Shown here in pieces: positions 1 through 7,580 of a stretch of 34,729 bases of DNA (positions are counted from its first letter, which is position 1; the number at the start of each line of letters is the position of its first letter). The position numbers were made by a program, and so were the translations under genes. The notes below the pieces were generated by a model. That model did no database searches. It was not told the DNA's origin and saw only the letters and a program-made list of their open reading frames with translations. Origin of the DNA: an uncultured Acholeplasmatales bacterium (GTDB taxonomy: Bacteria; Bacillota_I; Bacilli_A; Acholeplasmatales; Anaeroplasmataceae). The stretch lies in contig CALUXJ010000008.1 in assembly GCA_944324725.1 (NCBI GenBank), forward strand, positions 1 to 34,729, read 5' to 3'.

Positions 1-75
1 TGCAACGCTACCGCTTTTCTATTCTCACCTGCATAGCAGGCGGTTTTTATGTGAGGCTTCGCCTAACATAATAAA
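1..75. other. Hairpin-rich non-coding stretch abutting a truncated gene
   Basis: This stretch holds two small hairpins. The first has arms CCTGC/GCAGG at about 29-41, enclosed by ACCG/CGGT and followed by TTTTT, so it resembles an intrinsic terminator. The second is ATGTGAGGC-TTC-GCCTAACAT at about 49-69. The hexamer TGCAAC occurs at 1-6 and again at 77-82, just inside the truncated patatin gene, so the unit is flanked by a short direct repeat. It could be the end of a small inserted element, or a repeat at which a contig was broken. No coding potential was seen. Confidence 0.4.
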
Positions 76-591
76 ATGCAACTTTATATCATCGCTACCA
101 TAGCTAAAACCGGAGCTGAAAAACTTTTTAGTAAAGCTGATCTCAAGCAGGATAATTATGATATTTTAAAAGCTACTGCAGCTATCCCTGTTTTTTGTAA
201 ACCTTATGTCATTGATGAGGTAGCTTATTATGATGGTGCCTTAGCTAATCCCGTTCCTGTCCAAGAAGCTCTAGATTTAGGGTGTGACAAAATTATTCTT
301 ATTCTAACTAAACCACGGGACACCATTAGAAAGCCAGAAGACGATGCTAAAATAGCTAACCATCTAGCTAAAAAATATCCTGAGGCAGCTAAAGGCCTAA
401 ATCTTCGAGCTAAACGTTATAATGAGGGTGTGGACTTAGCTAAAAAACTAGAACAAGAAAATAAAGCCTTAATCTTAGCTCCTGCTGATACCTTTGGGGT
501 AGATACCCTCTCTAAAAGTAAAGAAGCCTTAATTAAGCTTTATCAAGAAGGCTATAATGACGCTAAACAAATTTTAAATTTTTTAAAATAA
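76..591 (+). pseudogene. Patatin-like phospholipase, C-terminal part only
   Basis: The 171 residues match the second half of bacterial patatin-like phospholipases (RssA/YjjU type). They contain the region ending in the catalytic Asp, Asp53 of the DGA motif in YYDGALANPVPV, followed by the family's CDKIILILTKPRD strand. The nucleophile motif GXSXG and the oxyanion glycine loop lie in the front 100 or so residues of the family and are absent. A TAA stop sits in frame at 64-66, so the gene cannot read further upstream in this window. What remains lacks the nucleophile Ser and should be inactive as a lipase. No convincing ribosome binding site precedes the ATG. The break coincides with the hairpin-rich stretch at 1-75, so it may be an insertion scar or an assembly end. 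Confidence 0.75.
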
Positions 592-631
592 AGGGTAGTA
601 ACTAGTTAAGAAGCTTGTTACTGCCCTTTTT
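590..631. terminator. Bidirectional intrinsic terminator
   Basis: AAAGGGTAGTAAC (590-602) pairs with GTTACTGCCCTTT (617-629), with one G-U wobble, and is followed by a T run. It ends the patatin remnant. It also contains the last codons of the converging arginase-fold gene. Confidence 0.75.
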
Positions 632-1318
632 CTTTACCAATTTCTCTATAAAAGCTAAGAGCTCTTTATTTGTTTGATAATTGCGTTCTTCGTCTACTGC
701 TAATTCTGGCATAGGTAGATTAAAGCTACACTCACCACAAATATCAACACCTATAATTCTTTCCTGTTTAAAAACATCGGCTAATAATTTTTCTAGTAAA
801 AACAAACTCATTTTGCCTTGATTCCAATTAGTTATTGAATATTTAGGACTTAAAACATCCTTATCAATCGAAATATAGGTTGGTATTTTTTTAATTTTAG
901 CTAAATTAGCTTCATTTAAATATAAAACACGCTTTGAAGCTAAATCATAAACAGGTGGACCTATTAAAATAACCTGTTGTAATTGAGGAAGGGTATCTAA
1001 TGCTACTTGGACCCAATTACCGCAACTTAAAAGTCCCTCTAGCTTGGCATCTTGCATATCGGTATGATGGTCAAACAAAACCAAGTTAAAAGGTGTTTTA
1101 ATTCGTTCTAAAAAAAAGAGAGTTATATAGTGATAATTACCATTATCTAAAAAGTGAATATCTTCTAATTTGACACTAGCTAATACTTGTCTAAGCTTAG
1201 TAGAAGCTTCATTCGAGCAAAATAAATTAGTCCCTTCGATATTACTTAAATCTAACCAATTAACGTTATCATGTGGTTTAGTTTCATAAATGTGAGAAAA
1301 ATCTAAAATAGTTGGCAC
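602..1318 (-). CDS. Arginase-fold (ureohydrolase superfamily) protein
   Basis: The 238-residue protein has the metal-binding signature of the arginase/agmatinase/deacetylase fold. His63 lies in DNGNYHY. The DxHxD motif is Asp83-His85-Asp87 (FDHHTDM). The SxDxD motif is Ser150-Asp152-Asp154, though the usual Asp of the following DP is Ser157. A late acidic stretch (VDICGE, 191-196) matches the final conserved region. It is shorter than true arginases (about 300 residues), so the substrate is unknown and I do not call it arginase. The start is GTG at 1318, eight bases after the stop of the upstream alarmone synthetase, with AGGCGAT as a plausible ribosome binding site, so the two form an operon. 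Its C-terminal codons overlap the shared terminator. Confidence 0.7.
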   Translation of the reverse strand: MPTILDFSHIYETKPHDNVNWLDLSNIEGTNLFCSNEASTKLRQVLASVKLEDIHFLDNGNYHYITLFFLERIKTPFNLVLFDHHTDMQDAKLEGLLSCGNWVQVALDTLPQLQQVILIGPPVYDLASKRVLYLNEANLAKIKKIPTYISIDKDVLSPKYSITNWNQGKMSLFLLEKLLADVFKQERIIGVDICGECSFNLPMPELAVDEERNYQTNKELLAFIEKLVKKKGSNKLLN

Positions 1319-1326
1319 ATTATCGC

Positions 1327-2007
1327 CTACTTTTCAATAATATTTCTAATATTTTGCATCTTAGTATCAAGTGTTGAACATAAATTAGCACACTCTAGTA
1401 ATTCATCACTGGTGTAATTAATCGTCTTTTCATCTAAGTGCTTCTTATAGCGTAGGCGGTGTTCTAGCTTAGCCCAAAACTCCATCGCAATTGTTCTAAG
1501 TTGAACCTCTACCTTAACCTTTTTCTTAGTATTTTGTAAAAAAATTGGTACCTCTATTATTAAATGAAGACTACGATAGCCATTAGGCTTAGGATTTTTA
1601 ATATAATCCTTCTTTTCGATTAATGTAATATCATCTTGAGCCAATAAGCAATCAGCAAGCATATAAATATCATCTATAAAAGAGCAGATAACTCTAACTC
1701 CAGCTATATCAAATAAATTGTTTTCAATACTTTCTAGGCTAATAGGGTAACCTCTTCTAATAAGTTTTTCTTTGATGCTTTCTGGTGATTTTAATCTAGA
1801 TGTTATAGTCTCAATCGGATTTCTTTCATGTTGTAAAGAAAAATAATCATTTAAAACATTAAACTTCGTTTCTATTTCCATAATCGCACAGCGATAGGCT
1901 GACATAAGTTCGCGTGATGAATTAAAAAGGTCTTCAACTTCTCTTTTACTTTCAGTTTCAGTTAAAATTTGTTCTAATTTTTTAACAATATCTTTAATTT
2001 CGCTCAT
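1327..2007 (-). CDS. Small alarmone synthetase (RelQ/RelP-type (p)ppGpp synthetase)
   Basis: This 226-residue single-domain GTP pyrophosphokinase makes (p)ppGpp from ATP and GDP/GTP. Visible synthetase motifs are DIAGVR (about 100-105), DYIKNPKPNGYRSLH (134-148) with the G-loop and substrate-binding residues, and VEVQLRT (166-172). There is no HD hydrolase domain and no TGS/ACT region, so it is a stand-alone small synthetase rather than Rel/SpoT. I chose the ATG at 2007 because GGAGG lies just upstream. The longer frame to 2040 would start before the promoter: TGC-TATACT, an extended -10, lies at about 2032-2040. It is co-transcribed with the arginase-fold gene. The gap to the divergent recombinase carries TAGG-AAAAAAA-CCTA, a possible operator. 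Confidence 0.9.
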   Translation of the reverse strand: MSEIKDIVKKLEQILTETESKREVEDLFNSSRELMSAYRCAIMEIETKFNVLNDYFSLQHERNPIETITSRLKSPESIKEKLIRRGYPISLESIENNLFDIAGVRVICSFIDDIYMLADCLLAQDDITLIEKKDYIKNPKPNGYRSLHLIIEVPIFLQNTKKKVKVEVQLRTIAMEFWAKLEHRLRYKKHLDEKTINYTSDELLECANLCSTLDTKMQNIRNIIEK

Positions 2008-2092
2008 TGTAAAAAAATACCTCCAGTTAAAGTATAGCATAATTTAGGAAAAAAACCTAATATTAAACTAAACTTAAAGGAGGTAAAATTAG

Positions 2093-2704
2093 ATGAGATA
2101 TGCATATATAAGAGTCTCAACTGAAAAACAAAAAATAGACCGACAGCTCATATTATTAAGAAATTATGTCGAAGAAAAATTTATCTTCATTGATAAGGAA
2201 AGTGGTAAGGATTTTAATCGTAAATCCTATCAAAGACTTAAGAAAAAATTAAAACGTGGCGATGAATTATATATTAAATCAATTGATCGTTTAGGGAGAA
2301 ATTATAATTTGATAACTGATGAATTTCGCTACCTATCCAAAACTATTGGAGTAATAATTTATGTTTTAGATATGCCGTTTATTAACACTTTTAATGCCAC
2401 AATTAATAACGATACATTGCGCACATTTGTCGTCGATATAGTCTTACAAATTCTATCCTTTGTGGCTGAAAATGAAAGAACAAATATTAGAGAAAGACAA
2501 AAAGAAGGAATTAGAATTGCCAGAATGAAAGGTAAACATCTAGGCCGACCACCACTTGTTTTACCACCTGGTTTTAAAGATATCGTTTTTCAAGTTGATC
2601 ATAAAGATTTAGCCATCAAAAAAGCCTTAGAGATTTTAAACATCTCTAAGACTAGTTACTATAAGTATAAAAATATCTTAATGGATAAGACCTATCTTCG
2701 ATAG
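2093..2704 (+). CDS. Serine recombinase of the resolvase/invertase family
   Basis: The protein has 203 residues. The catalytic domain begins YIRVST with Arg7 and nucleophile Ser9. The second conserved patch is SIDRLGRNY with Asp65, Arg66 and Arg69. The long helix then includes ENERTNIRERQKEGI, followed by KGKHLGRPP and a C-terminal helix-turn-helix (about 155-200). All catalytic residues seen in gamma-delta resolvase are present, so it is probably active. AAAGGAGG precedes the ATG. No transposase, invertible segment or full res site is visible nearby; the 85-base gap upstream is too short for a standard three-subsite res. It may be a domesticated resolvase or a remnant of a lost mobile element. 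The stop codon lies inside the terminator stem. Confidence 0.88.
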   Translation: MRYAYIRVSTEKQKIDRQLILLRNYVEEKFIFIDKESGKDFNRKSYQRLKKKLKRGDELYIKSIDRLGRNYNLITDEFRYLSKTIGVIIYVLDMPFINTFNATINNDTLRTFVVDIVLQILSFVAENERTNIRERQKEGIRIARMKGKHLGRPPLVLPPGFKDIVFQVDHKDLAIKKALEILNISKTSYYKYKNILMDKTYLR

Positions 2705-2710
2705 GTTTTT
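2690..2710. terminator. Terminator between converging genes
   Basis: ACCTATC (2690-2696), loop TTC and GATAGGT (2700-2706) are followed by TTTT on the plus strand. The hairpin contains the stop codon of the recombinase and borders the stop of the converging aminopeptidase gene. Confidence 0.75.
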
Positions 2711-4487
2711 ATATTCTTCTTGTTGCGAAGGTTAACCAAGCTAGCATATCGCCAGTGAAATATTCCTTTAACGTTTCAAAAACCTTCTGATGATAGTTAT
2801 TTAACCAATCTCTTTCATCCTTACGCAATAAATTAAGGTCGATGGCATCTAAATCAATTGGAACATAAGTGATTGTTTCAAATTTTAGGAAATGACCATA
2901 TTCACTAGTACCAGCATCAACACAAAGCATTTCATTTTCCGTTCTAATACCAAATTTACCATCTAGATAAACTCCTGGTTCATTAGTCGTAATCATACCT
3001 TCTCTTAAAGTGGCACTATCTTCTCTTTCAGGAACAATTTGCCATCTAAAGCCATTAGGTCCTTCATGGACACTTAAAACATGACCAACGCCATGACCAG
3101 TACCACACCGGTAGTCTAGTAATTTTTCCCAAATTGGTCCCCGAGCTAAAATATCTAGGTTAATACCTTTACAGCCTTCTAAGAAAACAGCCTTTGATAA
3201 AGCAATAACTGATTTCAAAACGGTAGTAAATAGTTCTTTTTGTTCCTGACTAATATTACCAATTGCAAAAGTACGCGTAATATCTGTTGTACCCTCTAAA
3301 TACTGACCACCAGAATCAACTAATAAAAGGTTGTCTTTTGTGATAGGCGTATCCGTTTCAACAGTTGGACTATAATGAAGCATAGCTCCATTAGAACCAA
3401 AGGCACAAATAGTATTAAAGGATGGTTCAATGAAACCTTTTTGTTTTTTACGTAAGCTTGTTAAATAATGGCTAGCCTTCATTTCGGTTACCGTTTCCTT
3501 ACTATCTAAATGCTTTAAATAATACATAAATTCAGTAACAGCAACCCCATCTTTAATATGAGCTAAACGCGTATTATTAATTTCTGTTGCATTCTTAATA
3601 CATTTTAAAAGGGTAGTTGGGTTAGTAGCGAATTTGATACCATTTTTATTTTTAGCTAAACGATATATTTCATAATTAACCTTGTTAGAATCAAGTAGAA
3701 TCTTCTTACCATTTAGCTTTGGTAAATCTTTATAGATTTCCTCATAATCTTTAACTTTAATATCGTTTTCTTTTAAATAGTTAGTTACATCTTTATTAAG
3801 CTTTTCTTTATCAATATATAAAATAGTTTCTTTATCATTAATTAAAGTATAAGCTAAAAAGACTGGTGTATATAATACGTCATTACCTCTTAAATTATAA
3901 AGCCAAGCTTCATCCTCTAGAGCGGTTAAAATTAAGGTATCACAGCCTTGAGCCTTAACCTGTTCTAAAACTTCTTCTCTTTTTTCGGCAAATGTTTTAC
4001 CTGTAAAAAATTCATCTAGATGATAAATTTTATCTTTAGGTAGCTGAGGTCTATTAGGCCAAATCAAACTGACAATATTATCAACTGTTTCGTAAGAAAC
4101 GGCGTTAGTAAGCTTTTTTTCTAGCTCTTGAATAAACTTGACACTAACTAGCTTACCATCAAATAAAAGCTTAGCATTTTCTGTTAAAACACCACTTAAA
4201 TATTCATAGACAGTTCTAACCTTAGGTTGACCCATTTTCATTAAGCTTATTCCTGAACCCTCAAGTTGATGTTCAGCCTGTAAGAAATATCTTCCGTCAG
4301 TCCAAAGTCTAGCTTCATTTTGGGTTATTACTAAAGTACCAGCTGAACCAGTAAAGCCTGAAATATAAGCTCTGATTTTAAAGTAGTCACTAATATATTC
4401 ACTTTGATGATAATCAGAGGTTGGAATAACATAAGCAGCTATTTTATTTTCTCTTAATTTATTTTGAATAGTTTCAACTAAATTCAT
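2709..4487 (-). CDS. pepP: Xaa-Pro aminopeptidase, M24B family, long form
   Basis: This cytoplasmic metalloenzyme removes an N-terminal residue next to proline. At 592 residues it matches the long three-domain form (XPNPEP1-like): two creatinase-type N-terminal domains (about 1-290), the pita-bread catalytic domain (about 300-530) and the M24_C tail (about 530-592). All five dinuclear metal ligands can be located: Asp391 (VDSGGQY), Asp402 (TTDITR), His465 (GTGHGVGH), Glu503 (TNEPGVY) and Glu517 (RTENEM). There is no signal peptide. AGGAGG lies eight bases before the ATG. It diverges from cvpA, and overlapping AT-rich -10 elements (TGC-TATAAT near 4565-4572 for this gene) lie between them. Confidence 0.95.
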   Translation of the reverse strand: MNLVETIQNKLRENKIAAYVIPTSDYHQSEYISDYFKIRAYISGFTGSAGTLVITQNEARLWTDGRYFLQAEHQLEGSGISLMKMGQPKVRTVYEYLSGVLTENAKLLFDGKLVSVKFIQELEKKLTNAVSYETVDNIVSLIWPNRPQLPKDKIYHLDEFFTGKTFAEKREEVLEQVKAQGCDTLILTALEDEAWLYNLRGNDVLYTPVFLAYTLINDKETILYIDKEKLNKDVTNYLKENDIKVKDYEEIYKDLPKLNGKKILLDSNKVNYEIYRLAKNKNGIKFATNPTTLLKCIKNATEINNTRLAHIKDGVAVTEFMYYLKHLDSKETVTEMKASHYLTSLRKKQKGFIEPSFNTICAFGSNGAMLHYSPTVETDTPITKDNLLLVDSGGQYLEGTTDITRTFAIGNISQEQKELFTTVLKSVIALSKAVFLEGCKGINLDILARGPIWEKLLDYRCGTGHGVGHVLSVHEGPNGFRWQIVPEREDSATLREGMITTNEPGVYLDGKFGIRTENEMLCVDAGTSEYGHFLKFETITYVPIDLDAIDLNLLRKDERDWLNNYHQKVFETLKEYFTGDMLAWLTFATRRI

Positions 4488-4534
4488 TATTTATTCCTCC
4501 TAGTAAAAAAATAAGTAAATCTATTCACCATATC

Positions 4535-4565
4535 TTCACATTTTAAAGGCAAATAGTATTATAAT
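4535..4565 (+). promoter_or_regulatory. Candidate promoter for cvpA
   Basis: TTCACA (4535-4540) and TATAAT (4560-4565) are 19 bases apart, longer than ideal. The -10 shares bases with an opposed TATAAT serving the divergent aminopeptidase gene. Confidence 0.45.
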
Positions 4566-4595
4566 TATAGCATAAAAAGCGAAAGGTGTGTTAAA

Positions 4596-5306
4596 ATGAA
4601 CTTAGGTTTTTGTGGCATAACTGATATTATTCTCGTGCTTTTATTTATTATTGCCCTAATCATTGGGGCTAAAAAAGGATTTATGACTAAATTCATCAGC
4701 CTATCTTCTGGATTAGTCGGTCTAGTAATCGCAATATTATTTTGTTCCCGTTTCGCTAATATGTTAATCGCTAATGAGGTTTTTTATCCTTCTATTGAAA
4801 ATAATATTTATAACAATATTTTATCCTCTGGAATGATTAACGAAACTTCTAATGCAAGTGATATTTTACAGGCTTTAGGTTTTCCTGGCATTATAGCTGA
4901 CTATATTGGTTCAAAAATTCAAAGTGATTTAGGTGTTACTAACCTCGCTGTTAGTTTAGCTAGCGAGACAGCTAAGTTATTTATGGTTATTATTTCCTTT
5001 GCCATCTTATTAATTGGTTGTTGGGTTTTAACTTTTATATTAAAAATTTTGATAAAACTATTGCGTAATTCTTTAATAATTAGAATCGCTGATGGCTTTT
5101 TAGGGGTTATTCTTTACGGCTTTTTAAGTATCATTTTTATTTATGTATTATTCTTTGTTTTATCTTTAATAATTCAAATTCCTGCCCTTGATGGCTTTAA
5201 AAACTTTATGACTATAGATATGCAGCTAGACACGGATAAGTTTAGACTTTCTAAGTATTTCTATGAAAATAATATTTTAATTAATTTCTTTAGATTATTC
5301 TTCTAG
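4596..5306 (+). CDS. CvpA-family membrane protein
   Basis: The 236-residue inner-membrane protein has the CvpA (colicin V production) family layout. A first hydrophobic helix (about 8-27) is followed by the family's signature AKKGFMTKFISLSSGLVGLVIA. A variable extracellular loop (about 55-115) comes next, then three further helices (about 128-155, 168-195). CvpA proteins are associated with envelope stress and the cell surface in other bacteria, but the biochemical role is not settled. The gene stands alone, with its own promoter and a strong terminator, so context gives no further clue. A GAAAGG-like ribosome binding site precedes the ATG. Confidence 0.8.
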   Translation: MNLGFCGITDIILVLLFIIALIIGAKKGFMTKFISLSSGLVGLVIAILFCSRFANMLIANEVFYPSIENNIYNNILSSGMINETSNASDILQALGFPGIIADYIGSKIQSDLGVTNLAVSLASETAKLFMVIISFAILLIGCWVLTFILKILIKLLRNSLIIRIADGFLGVILYGFLSIIFIYVLFFVLSLIIQIPALDGFKNFMTIDMQLDTDKFRLSKYFYENNILINFFRLFF

Positions 5307-5332
5307 AATTGGCCCTAGCCAATTCTTTTTTT
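5305..5332 (+). terminator. Intrinsic terminator of cvpA
   Basis: AGAATTGGC (5305-5313), loop CCTA and GCCAATTCT (5318-5326) form a perfect nine-pair stem followed by seven T. Confidence 0.92.
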
Positions 5333-5350
5333 ATTTATCACTGTAAAGGC

Positions 5351-5379
5351 TTTCAAAAGCATTAAATTTAAGGTATAAT
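5351..5379 (+). promoter_or_regulatory. Candidate promoter for the small P-loop gene
   Basis: TTTCAA (5351-5356) and a perfect TATAAT (5374-5379) have a 17-base spacer. An AAGGAGG ribosome binding site follows at 5404-5410. Confidence 0.6.
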
Positions 5380-5418
5380 AAAGACAATAATGAATGGTTC
5401 TCCAAGGAGGTTTAGAAA

Positions 5419-5721
5419 ATGAAGTATATTTTAGGTGCACCAGGTTCAGGCAAAACAAAAGAAATTTTAAAATTGAGCGAGGAAAATCGGATTCCAATTT
5501 TATGTGAATCTGCCGCAAGAAAAGAAAGATTATTACAACGGGCTATGCAATATGGCTTTGTTATTCCTGTGCCAATTGTTTTTTCTGAAGTAACAGCGAA
5601 GGACAAAGTAGTTTATGTCGATGATATTGAACGCTTACTCCAAGCTATGCTAGGCGTTAAGGTTGATATTGTTACTCTTAATTTATTAAAACCAGATGAT
5701 GTAACAACACTTAAAGAATAA
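5419..5721 (+). CDS. Small P-loop protein of unknown function (100 aa)
   Basis: The protein has 100 residues. A perfect Walker A motif, GAPGSGKT (residues 6-13), lies at the very start. A Walker B-like strand, VVYVDD (64-69), follows. The middle (CESAARKERLLQRAMQYGF) is basic and helical. A complete P-loop NTPase core usually needs about 150 residues or more, so this is either a minimal domain or half of a partnership. The gene is well formed: promoter, AAGGAGG eight bases before ATG, and its own terminator. It is therefore not a decayed fragment. I do not recognise a characterised family. Nucleotide binding is likely; hydrolysis and partner are unknown. Confidence 0.75.
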   Translation: MKYILGAPGSGKTKEILKLSEENRIPILCESAARKERLLQRAMQYGFVIPVPIVFSEVTAKDKVVYVDDIERLLQAMLGVKVDIVTLNLLKPDDVTTLKE

Positions 5722-5734
5722 TTTTTAGAACAAA

Positions 5735-5761
5735 AAAGTCGTTTTAGCATAAACGACTTTT
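5735..5761. terminator. Bidirectional terminator
   Basis: AAAGTCGTTT (5735-5744), loop TAGCAT and AAACGACTTT (5751-5760) form a perfect ten-pair stem. It has T on the plus side and a run of A before it (T on the minus strand), and serves the P-loop gene and the converging Schlafen/AlbA-type gene. Confidence 0.9.
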
Positions 5762-6773
5762 ACTTGCATTTAGGTAAAGATAAAATGAAAAGTTTAGAGG
5801 TAGCCATCAAAAGTGGCTCCTTTTTATATTTTTGATATAATTTTTGAATGTAATTGAGACCATTAGTATATTGCTTAGTATAACCTAAATACTTAAACAA
5901 TTTAGCTAGCTTCGGGTTACGGTAACTAGTTTTGCCACTACTAAGATCATCACTAGATAAGTAATATAAGCTACCTGGAGAAATAAAATTAATCTTGCTT
6001 TGATTAATTTCTATTCGAATATTAGTTTTACTACTCCAATTACGGTGCGTAAAAGCATTTAAGAGGGCTTCTTGTAAGGCTTCATACGGATAACCTACTA
6101 AATTCTTAAAATACGCTAAAATTTCTTCTATTTGTTTTAGAATAGAACCTTTAAAATCAAATCTTTTTTTAATATTATTATTATCATCAATTAGATAAAT
6201 CTTCGTCCTATTACTTTGTTCATCACTTAAAAGATAGGCTAAATTGGTATATTTATTTTGATGTCTAAACCCAAGAGCAAAAAAACGTTCTACTAAACTA
6301 GGATATTTAGCAAGTAAATAAGTAAAGTTAAGGTCCTGTTCACTGGATAGTTCGTCTTCAAAAAAAAGCTTATGGCTAGCGAGTTCCATTGTCTTAATAT
6401 CACTTTGCTCAGCCTCAACTTTACTAGTTTCATAACGGATATAACAACCCTTTTTACGCCCTAAATTAGTCACGTAATAAGGTTTATCTAGTCCTTCAGC
6501 AACGTTTATAACTAAAACGCCGTCTTTATTCCAACTTAAATCCACATACTCTTTAGGATTAGGTGTAATAACATCATTAATTAACCAATTAATAATTCGA
6601 GTTTGTTCAATATCTCTAGCTTTAGGACTTAAATCATAATAAATAGAACCATCATCCGCCACGCCAACATAGATCGTACCGCCACTCGTGTTTAAAAAAG
6701 CTACGATTTCTTTTTTTATTTCATCTGTTATTTCTCTTTTTAATTCGACTCTTTCTGATTCCTTATATTCCAT
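5760..6773 (-). CDS. Schlafen/AlbA-type putative ATP-binding regulator, C-terminally short
   Basis: The N-terminal region (about 1-120) is the AlbA_2/Schlafen-like domain, with the motif ERVELKREITDEIKKEIVAFLNTSGGTIYVGVADDG. A HATPase_c_4-like region follows (about 220-330), with ALLNAFTHRNW, INFISPG and a GYTKQYTNGL stretch resembling the G-rich nucleotide site. Relatives annotated as ATP-binding or transcriptional regulators often run past 400 residues and end in a winged helix; this one stops after the ATPase-like part at 337 residues. The frame can be opened by TTG at 6782, but ATG 6773 with AGGA upstream is more likely. It overlaps the end of the upstream methyltransferase-GNAT gene by 11 bases, so translation is probably coupled. 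Target and function are unknown; a role in defence or regulation is only a guess. Confidence 0.75.
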   Translation of the reverse strand: MEYKESERVELKREITDEIKKEIVAFLNTSGGTIYVGVADDGSIYYDLSPKARDIEQTRIINWLINDVITPNPKEYVDLSWNKDGVLVINVAEGLDKPYYVTNLGRKKGCYIRYETSKVEAEQSDIKTMELASHKLFFEDELSSEQDLNFTYLLAKYPSLVERFFALGFRHQNKYTNLAYLLSDEQSNRTKIYLIDDNNNIKKRFDFKGSILKQIEEILAYFKNLVGYPYEALQEALLNAFTHRNWSSKTNIRIEINQSKINFISPGSLYYLSSDDLSSGKTSYRNPKLAKLFKYLGYTKQYTNGLNYIQKLYQKYKKEPLLMATSKLFILSLPKCK

Positions 6774-7566
6774 TTTGATCAATCCTATATATAAAATGTT
6801 TCATCACTTTATTATAATATATTTTATCGTATTCGCCAACCTTAACCATGTTACTCGCAACAGCAACCTTTTGGCTGGCTAGATTATTCCATTTAATGGT
6901 AGCATAAATGCTAGGTATTTTTTTCTTTGTAAAACCATAACTAATTAAAGCCTTAACCGCCTCTTTAGCATAGCCCTTATGCCAATAACTATTATCTAAA
7001 ATATAGCTAACCTCTACTACCTGACCACTTGGAATTTGTTGTGGTATTAAACCCACCTGCCCAATTACCTCGCCGGTTTCTTTTAAAACACAGGCTAAAA
7101 GGCCAAAGCCTGTTTGATAACGAGCAATTTGCGTTTGATACCAAGCTAAAACATCACTCTTTGTAAAAGGTCTTTCCCAAGCCCACATAACATCTTCATT
7201 CATCATTTTTACTAAAGCTGGCAAATCCATAGCTCTTAACTTTCTTAAGTAAAGACGCGATGTTTCTAGAACCAAGCTAAATTGACAAAAGGCTAAATCC
7301 ACCTTATCTCCTATAAAAGGAATATTATCGGCAAGTAATAATTTCTTTTGCGAAAGCAAGCCACCAAATTTATAGTTAGAGCTTAAGCTACCATCGCTTT
7401 TAACAACCTTATAGCACGGGAACTTGAACTGTTCATCGTTGGTATGCAATATTTGACCTATTGCTTGGTAGCCTTTAGAGTCAGCATAGATAGCTATATC
7501 TTTATAGGTTGCTACCATATTAGAAGGAATCTTTAATAGATAGGCAAAAACTTTATCTTTTAACAT
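6763..7566 (-). CDS. Fusion: Ogt/ATL-type DNA alkyltransferase domain + GNAT acetyltransferase
   Basis: Residues 1-90 are the DNA-binding half of O6-alkylguanine-DNA alkyltransferase (KIPSNMVATYKDIA, then FPCYKVVKSDGSLS). The acceptor Cys51 of the PC motif is present, so it is not a classic ATL with Trp in its place. However, the usual His after Cys is Tyr52, and the Arg finger of the RAVG motif is Gln34 (YQAIG). Residues about 100-265 form a complete RimJ/RimL-type GNAT domain (LETSRLYLRKLR; GEVIGQVGLIP; EVSYILDNSYWHKGYAKEAVKAL, the acetyl-CoA loop). ATG 7566 was chosen because AGGAGA lies just upstream; the longer frame runs into the SRP RNA. Repair activity of the first domain is uncertain. 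The acetylation substrate is unknown. Confidence 0.8.
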   Translation of the reverse strand: MLKDKVFAYLLKIPSNMVATYKDIAIYADSKGYQAIGQILHTNDEQFKFPCYKVVKSDGSLSSNYKFGGLLSQKKLLLADNIPFIGDKVDLAFCQFSLVLETSRLYLRKLRAMDLPALVKMMNEDVMWAWERPFTKSDVLAWYQTQIARYQTGFGLLACVLKETGEVIGQVGLIPQQIPSGQVVEVSYILDNSYWHKGYAKEAVKALISYGFTKKKIPSIYATIKWNNLASQKVAVASNMVKVGEYDKIYYNKVMKHFIYRIDQNGI

Positions 7567-7580
7567 ACTTTCTCCTGAAT

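Noticed and set aside
1327..2040. Longer alarmone synthetase starting at 2040
   Set aside because: The extra 11 codons lie on the extended -10 element and the GGAGG site, which clearly serve the ATG at 2007.
5315..5606. Minus-strand frames opposite the small P-loop gene
   Set aside because: They overlap the cvpA terminator and the P-loop gene and lack ribosome binding sites; the plus-strand gene has promoter, Shine-Dalgarno sequence and Walker motifs.
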